From positions 3,100,001 to 3,164,000 of the forward strand of contig NZ_OZ244781.1 of the NCBI RefSeq assembly GCF_965219595.1: a stretch of DNA of 64,000 nucleotides, read 5' to 3'. Position 1 is the stretch's first letter, and each line of letters starts with the position of its first letter. The position numbers and the translations under genes are program-made. The DNA comes from Poriferisodalis sp022821985 (GTDB taxonomy: Bacteria > Actinomycetota > Acidimicrobiia > Acidimicrobiales > Poriferisodalaceae). The notes below the pieces were generated by a model. The model was not told where the DNA came from and made no database searches. It saw only the letters and a list, made by a program, of their open reading frames with translations. This document shows, one piece after another, positions 60,711 to 64,000 of this stretch.

Positions 60711-61604
60711 CTGCTGAGCGAGCGCGCCGAGCGTTTGCCGAACCTCGGCCAGCGTCGCCGATGGGTCGCCGCCAGCATCGACCGGGGCGTGCAGGCGCAA
60801 CCGACTGCCGCCGGGCACCTGCTCGACGTCGAAACGCCAGCGCTCGGGTGGCGAGTCGAGCGATTCGATGGCGGTCCGAACGGCGTCAGGCTTGGCCTTG
60901 AGATCGATCTCATCGACGACGCCCGGTCCGCTGGGTGTCTTGGTCCGGCCGTAGCGATCGAAATAGGCGATGTCGGCGGCCGGGTAGCGCCGCGACGTCG
61001 GTTTGAAGTCGGTGCCGATCGTGTAGGCCACCGGGAACAGGCAGATCTGCGTCACGTGGTCTGGTAGTTCCAGCAATTCGGCGACCGCGGGCGCCTCGTT
61101 GAGGTACATCGTGGTCCACACGGTCCCCAGGCCTCGGCTCCGCAGCGCGACCATGAAGCTCCACGCCGACTGGATCACTGAGTCGAAGAGCCCGGGCCGT
61201 CCGCTGCCGTCATGGCGCCCGAGAATCGTGGGGATGACGAGCGCCGGCGTCCTGGCGATGTTCTCGCCGAGATGACGTGCACCAGCCATCAACCGTTCGT
61301 TCTGGTGGCCGCTGCCCTCCAGCCGCTTCGCTGTCTTGATCACCCAATCGACGCCCGCCGACAGGTACAGCTCGGCCATCCGATCCTTGGTCTGCTGATC
61401 CCTGATGATCATCCAACGACGGCTGCCGTTGTTCCCCCCGGTCGGCGCCTGCTCGGCCACGTCGATGCAGTCGAGGATGGTCTGGTCATCGACCTCCCGG
61501 TCGAAGTCGAGACGCTGGCGCACGCCTCGGGTCGTCATCAGCGCATGGTCCACGATCGCCTGGTAGCCGGGCGTGCCCGGTGCAAATGCCGGCTCAGCCG
61601 TCAT
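60699..61604 (-). CDS. Nitroreductase-family flavoprotein with C-terminal extension
   Basis: 301-residue FMN enzyme. MTTRGVRQRLDFDREVDD, EQAPTGGNNGSRRWMIIRD and SRGLGTVWTTMYLNEAPAVA are the nitroreductase landmarks, residues 20-210. After residue 230 an extra 70 residues (VDEIDLKAKPDAVRTAIESL, RWRFDVEQVPGGSRLRLHAP) look like a shortened SRPBCC/START-like segment. The stop TAG (60699-60701) lies within the third palindrome unit. Convergent with the acyl-CoA dehydrogenase. Confidence 0.84.
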   Translation of the reverse strand: MTAEPAFAPGTPGYQAIVDHALMTTRGVRQRLDFDREVDDQTILDCIDVAEQAPTGGNNGSRRWMIIRDQQTKDRMAELYLSAGVDWVIKTAKRLEGSGHQNERLMAGARHLGENIARTPALVIPTILGRHDGSGRPGLFDSVIQSAWSFMVALRSRGLGTVWTTMYLNEAPAVAELLELPDHVTQICLFPVAYTIGTDFKPTSRRYPAADIAYFDRYGRTKTPSGPGVVDEIDLKAKPDAVRTAIESLDSPPERWRFDVEQVPGGSRLRLHAPVDAGGDPSATLAEVRQTLGALAQQLKS

Positions 61605-61671
61605 GTCACTTCGATCCCTTCGTGATGCGCCCTTCGAGAGTACGGCGACGTGCCGGAACTAGCTTGGGAAG

Positions 61672-62508
61672 ATGCTCGCGGCCGGCGATGTGGCATCGTT
61701 CGAGGCTGACGGCTTCGTCACGGTTGACTCGTTGATCGAACCCGACCTGATCGAGCCGCTCAGGGAGCGGTTCGAGCGGCTGTTCTGCGGCGACTTCGAG
61801 ACCGGCATCTCCCCAGATGAGGTCAACTGGCTCTCGGGCCGCGACGATCCGACGCTGACACGGCAGATCTGCAACGGTTGGAAGGCTGACCGGCTGATTG
61901 CCTCGACGGTGCTCGACGCCAGGTTCGGCGAGGCCGTGGCCACGCTGGCCGGCTGGCCTGGTGCCCGCATCATCCAGGACAACGTGCTGTGGAAGCCTCC
62001 CGGCGCCCGTTCTGTCGGTTTCCATCGAGACAACGCCTACCTGGCCTGGTACAGGCCGACCGAGATGTTCTCGTGCTGGATCGCGTTGGACGACACGGCG
62101 GCTTGTGGGGGCACCATGGAGATCGCACGGGGATCACACCGCTGGCCCACCGGCGGCGATCAGATGGGCGAGTTCCACGCGCCTGAGGACTATCGAGCGA
62201 CCGTCACTGCTGCGGCGGATGCCGCGCGTGCTGAACTCGACATTGCTCCGGTGGAAGTGCCCGCCGGGGGCGGATCGTTCCATCACGGCTGGACTTGGCA
62301 CGGGTCGGGGCCGAATGAGTCCGATCGGCACCGGCGTGCGCTCGTGCTGCACTGCGCCTCCAGCGAGGCCCGGTTCGACCGGGCTGGCTTCGGCGAGGGC
62401 AACGGCCCGATCTACGCCCGCTATGCGCGGCTCGCCGACGACGAGATGGACGAGAACCACTTCCCCATCCTGTGGCGGCGCGACGGCTACCGCACACCCG
62501 GCATTTAG
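61672..62508 (+). CDS. Phytanoyl-CoA dioxygenase (PhyH) family enzyme
   Basis: 278-residue Fe(II)/2-oxoglutarate-type oxygenase of the PhyH family. H118-x-D120 in VGFHRDNAYLAW and a distal His in GSFHHGWTWHGSGPN (H210) form the metal triad; R222 in RHRRALVLH binds the 2-oxoglutarate. Hydroxylates an aliphatic or secondary-metabolite carbon. Divergent from the nitroreductase gene (67-base gap), 62 bases before the Rieske alpha gene, so it may belong with it. Confidence 0.88.
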   Translation: MLAAGDVASFEADGFVTVDSLIEPDLIEPLRERFERLFCGDFETGISPDEVNWLSGRDDPTLTRQICNGWKADRLIASTVLDARFGEAVATLAGWPGARIIQDNVLWKPPGARSVGFHRDNAYLAWYRPTEMFSCWIALDDTAACGGTMEIARGSHRWPTGGDQMGEFHAPEDYRATVTAAADAARAELDIAPVEVPAGGGSFHHGWTWHGSGPNESDRHRRALVLHCASSEARFDRAGFGEGNGPIYARYARLADDEMDENHFPILWRRDGYRTPGI

Positions 62509-62570
62509 CTGGTATCAGCGGCCACTGGGCGTGAGCGCCTAGCGTTCGATGACACCGAGGGGGAACATCG

Positions 62571-63878
62571 ATGGCACTGACCGTGCAGAACTCGACGGCA
62601 TCGAACGAATACCGATACCTCGTGCAGGACGACCGCATCCACGGCAGCCTCTACACCGATCCCACGGTGTTCGCCGACGAGATGCAGCGCATCTTCACCG
62701 ACGGCTGGGTCTTCGTGGGCCACGAATCGGAGGTTCCCGAGGTCGGCGACTGGGTCTCCCGGCGCCTCGGCACTGAGCCGGTGCTCATGGTGCGCAACCG
62801 TGACGGTGCGATCAGCGTCGTGGCAAATCGCTGCGCGCACCGCGGCACCACGCTCTGCCCGCAGAACGACGGCAACAACCGCAACTTCCGCTGCGCCTAC
62901 CACGGCTGGACCTACGACCTCGACGGCACGCTGCTCGGTGTGCCTGGGCCCAAGGGCTTCCACAAGGACACCGCCGATCTGGGGCTCGATCGACCCGGGC
63001 AGGTCGACGACTACCGGGGCTTCGTGTTCGCCAACCGCAGCGGCACCGCCGGGCCGCTCAGCGACCATCTCGGCGCAGGCGGCACTGATCTCATCGATCG
63101 CACTTCCAATATGTCGCCCACCGGCAGGGTCCGCCTCTCGGCCGGCTGGATCGGCCAGCGGATCGACTCGAACTGGAAGATGTGGCCCGAGAGCGACCAC
63201 GACGGCTACCACCTCAACTTCACGCACGCCTCGATGGCCCGGGCCGTTCCCGACACCTACTACGACGAGATCGTGATGACCGGCGAGGAGGCCTCAGAGT
63301 CGGCCACCCGCGCCTACGACGGCGGCCATCTCGAACTCGACTTCCGCCGCAGCTACACCGCTGAATTGGCGTGGCTCGGCACCACACGCGAGAAGGTTGC
63401 CGACTACTGCGAAGCTCTCGAGGGGTCCTATGGCCCCGAGAAGGCCAAGACGATCATGTGGGACGGCCCGCCGCACGCGCTGGTGTTCCCGAACCTGTTC
63501 CTGGCCGAGATGAACATCGCCCGGATCGAACCGGTCTCGCCGGGCGTCACGGTGCACCGTCACACTCCCCTGCTGGTCGAGGGCACCGATGAGAGTGTCA
63601 ACCGGCGGCTCGTGCTGCAGTCCGAAGCGGCGATGGGCCCTGCATCGTTCTTCCTCACCGACGATGCCGTGATCGCCGAACGCATGCACCGGGCCTTCGA
63701 GGGCGCCGCTGCCGGCGAGGACGGCTGGGTGGACCTCAGCCGGGGCCTCGAACGAGAGCACATCGAAGACGGCCAGCGCTGGAGCGACATCACCGACGAA
63801 ACCACCAATCGCGGCTTCTGGCACCACTACCGCGAGGTCATGGCCGGCGCAGCGGGCGGCCGGCACAACGGCACCTGA
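62571..63878 (+). CDS. Aromatic-ring-hydroxylating dioxygenase alpha subunit
   Basis: 435-residue large subunit of a Rieske ring-hydroxylating dioxygenase. Rieske site C88-x-H90 (RCAHRGTTLC) and C108-x2-H111 (RCAYHGWTYD). Mononuclear iron: NWKMWPESDHDGYHLNFTHA with D211, H214 and H219. A beta subunit begins ten bases after the stop, completing the oxygenase. Ferredoxin and reductase would have to lie beyond the window. Target ring unknown. Confidence 0.92.
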   Translation: MALTVQNSTASNEYRYLVQDDRIHGSLYTDPTVFADEMQRIFTDGWVFVGHESEVPEVGDWVSRRLGTEPVLMVRNRDGAISVVANRCAHRGTTLCPQNDGNNRNFRCAYHGWTYDLDGTLLGVPGPKGFHKDTADLGLDRPGQVDDYRGFVFANRSGTAGPLSDHLGAGGTDLIDRTSNMSPTGRVRLSAGWIGQRIDSNWKMWPESDHDGYHLNFTHASMARAVPDTYYDEIVMTGEEASESATRAYDGGHLELDFRRSYTAELAWLGTTREKVADYCEALEGSYGPEKAKTIMWDGPPHALVFPNLFLAEMNIARIEPVSPGVTVHRHTPLLVEGTDESVNRRLVLQSEAAMGPASFFLTDDAVIAERMHRAFEGAAAGEDGWVDLSRGLEREHIEDGQRWSDITDETTNRGFWHHYREVMAGAAGGRHNGT

Positions 63879-63887
63879 GCCACTGCA

Positions 63888-64000
63888 ATGGCCGTAGTCG
63901 ACGAACCAACGCGTCGCGACATCGAGGCGTTCGTGTATCTCGAAGCTCGGCTCGCGGACGAATCCCGCTACGACGACTGGGAAGCGCTGGTCACCGACGA
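63888..64000 (+). CDS. Aromatic-ring-hydroxylating dioxygenase beta subunit (partial)
   Basis: Only the first 37 codons are inside the window: MAVVDEPTRRDIEAFVYLEA followed by RLADESRYDDWEALVTDD. IEAFVYLEARLADESRYDDW is the classic N-terminal helix of the small (NTF2-like) beta subunit. It starts ten bases after the alpha stop, so the two form one operon. Confidence 0.82.
   Translation, partial: MAVVDEPTRRDIEAFVYLEARLADESRYDDWEALVTD

Noticed and set aside
1..64000. tRNA, rRNA, riboswitches, prophage or insertion sequences
   Set aside because: None seen by eye in the intergenic gaps; no transposase or integrase motifs in any frame.

Overview
The window reads as a chromosomal piece of a high-GC actinobacterium with a flavin- and CoA-centred catabolic lifestyle. 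The content (five luciferase-like flavin oxidoreductases, several CaiB/BaiF CoA-transferases, two Rieske oxygenases, a P450, molybdenum hydroxylases and a DddP-type enzyme) would suit a marine or host-associated member of the Acidimicrobiia. That placement is inference from gene content only. No rRNA, tRNA, CRISPR array, insertion sequence or prophage was seen.

Layout. 1-5545 is a defence-like segment: the 3'-truncated window edge of a type I restriction methylase (hsdM), a C-terminal remnant resembling a DUF499 ATPase, a HEPN-like protein with an RX4H motif, and an overlapping pair made of a multidomain GNAT-PIN protein and an ASCH protein. 5589-11177 is a leftward four-gene operon (MetY sulfhydrylase, CoA-binding protein, thioredoxin/NHL lipoprotein, family 3 glycosidase). 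11358-16025 holds small conserved genes and a coupled pair: a BisC/DMSO-reductase type molybdoenzyme and a flavin monooxygenase.

16026-28535 is the most striking metabolic block. It has a tandem-fused CoA-transferase whose length and single catalytic Asp (D601) resemble DddD, an acyl-CoA-dehydrogenase-like flavoprotein, both subunits of a methylcrotonyl-type acyl-CoA carboxylase, an M24-fold protein that keeps the DddP metal and catalytic residues, a MOSC protein, and a split pair of CoA-transferases in which only one subunit keeps the nucleophile. DMSP and short acyl-CoA turnover is a testable reading of it.

28790-38404 mixes a limonene-epoxide-hydrolase-like enzyme, an SDR, a D-aminoacylase-like amidohydrolase, an aminotransferase, an orphan ABC ATPase, a VapBC module with an upstream inverted repeat, and a carboxyltransferase. 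38405-39800 looks more AT-rich and carries two exported proteins with no recognised family.

39816-50100 is a rightward catabolic gene train: flavin monooxygenase, Rieske oxygenase, cupin, SDR, ThDP enzyme, a fused FAD/2Fe-2S subunit, a molybdenum hydroxylase subunit and an extradiol-type dioxygenase. The order suggests hydroxylation and cleavage of an aromatic or heteroaromatic ring. 50130-56896 is a leftward operon with a P450, a flavin oxidoreductase, an amidohydrolase, an SDR, an ERG24/ERG4-type sterol reductase and a CobW GTPase, which points to sterol or terpenoid modification. 57135-64000 continues with an SsuD-like monooxygenase, an SDR, an acyl-CoA dehydrogenase, a nitroreductase, a phytanoyl-CoA-dioxygenase family enzyme and a Rieske alpha/beta pair cut by the window edge.

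Non-coding signals worth attention are a dispersed repeat in four intergenic copies, a 29-bp inverted repeat between 40933 and 41012, and tandem palindromes with compensatory changes at 60604-60710. Protein family calls come from motif reading without database searches.
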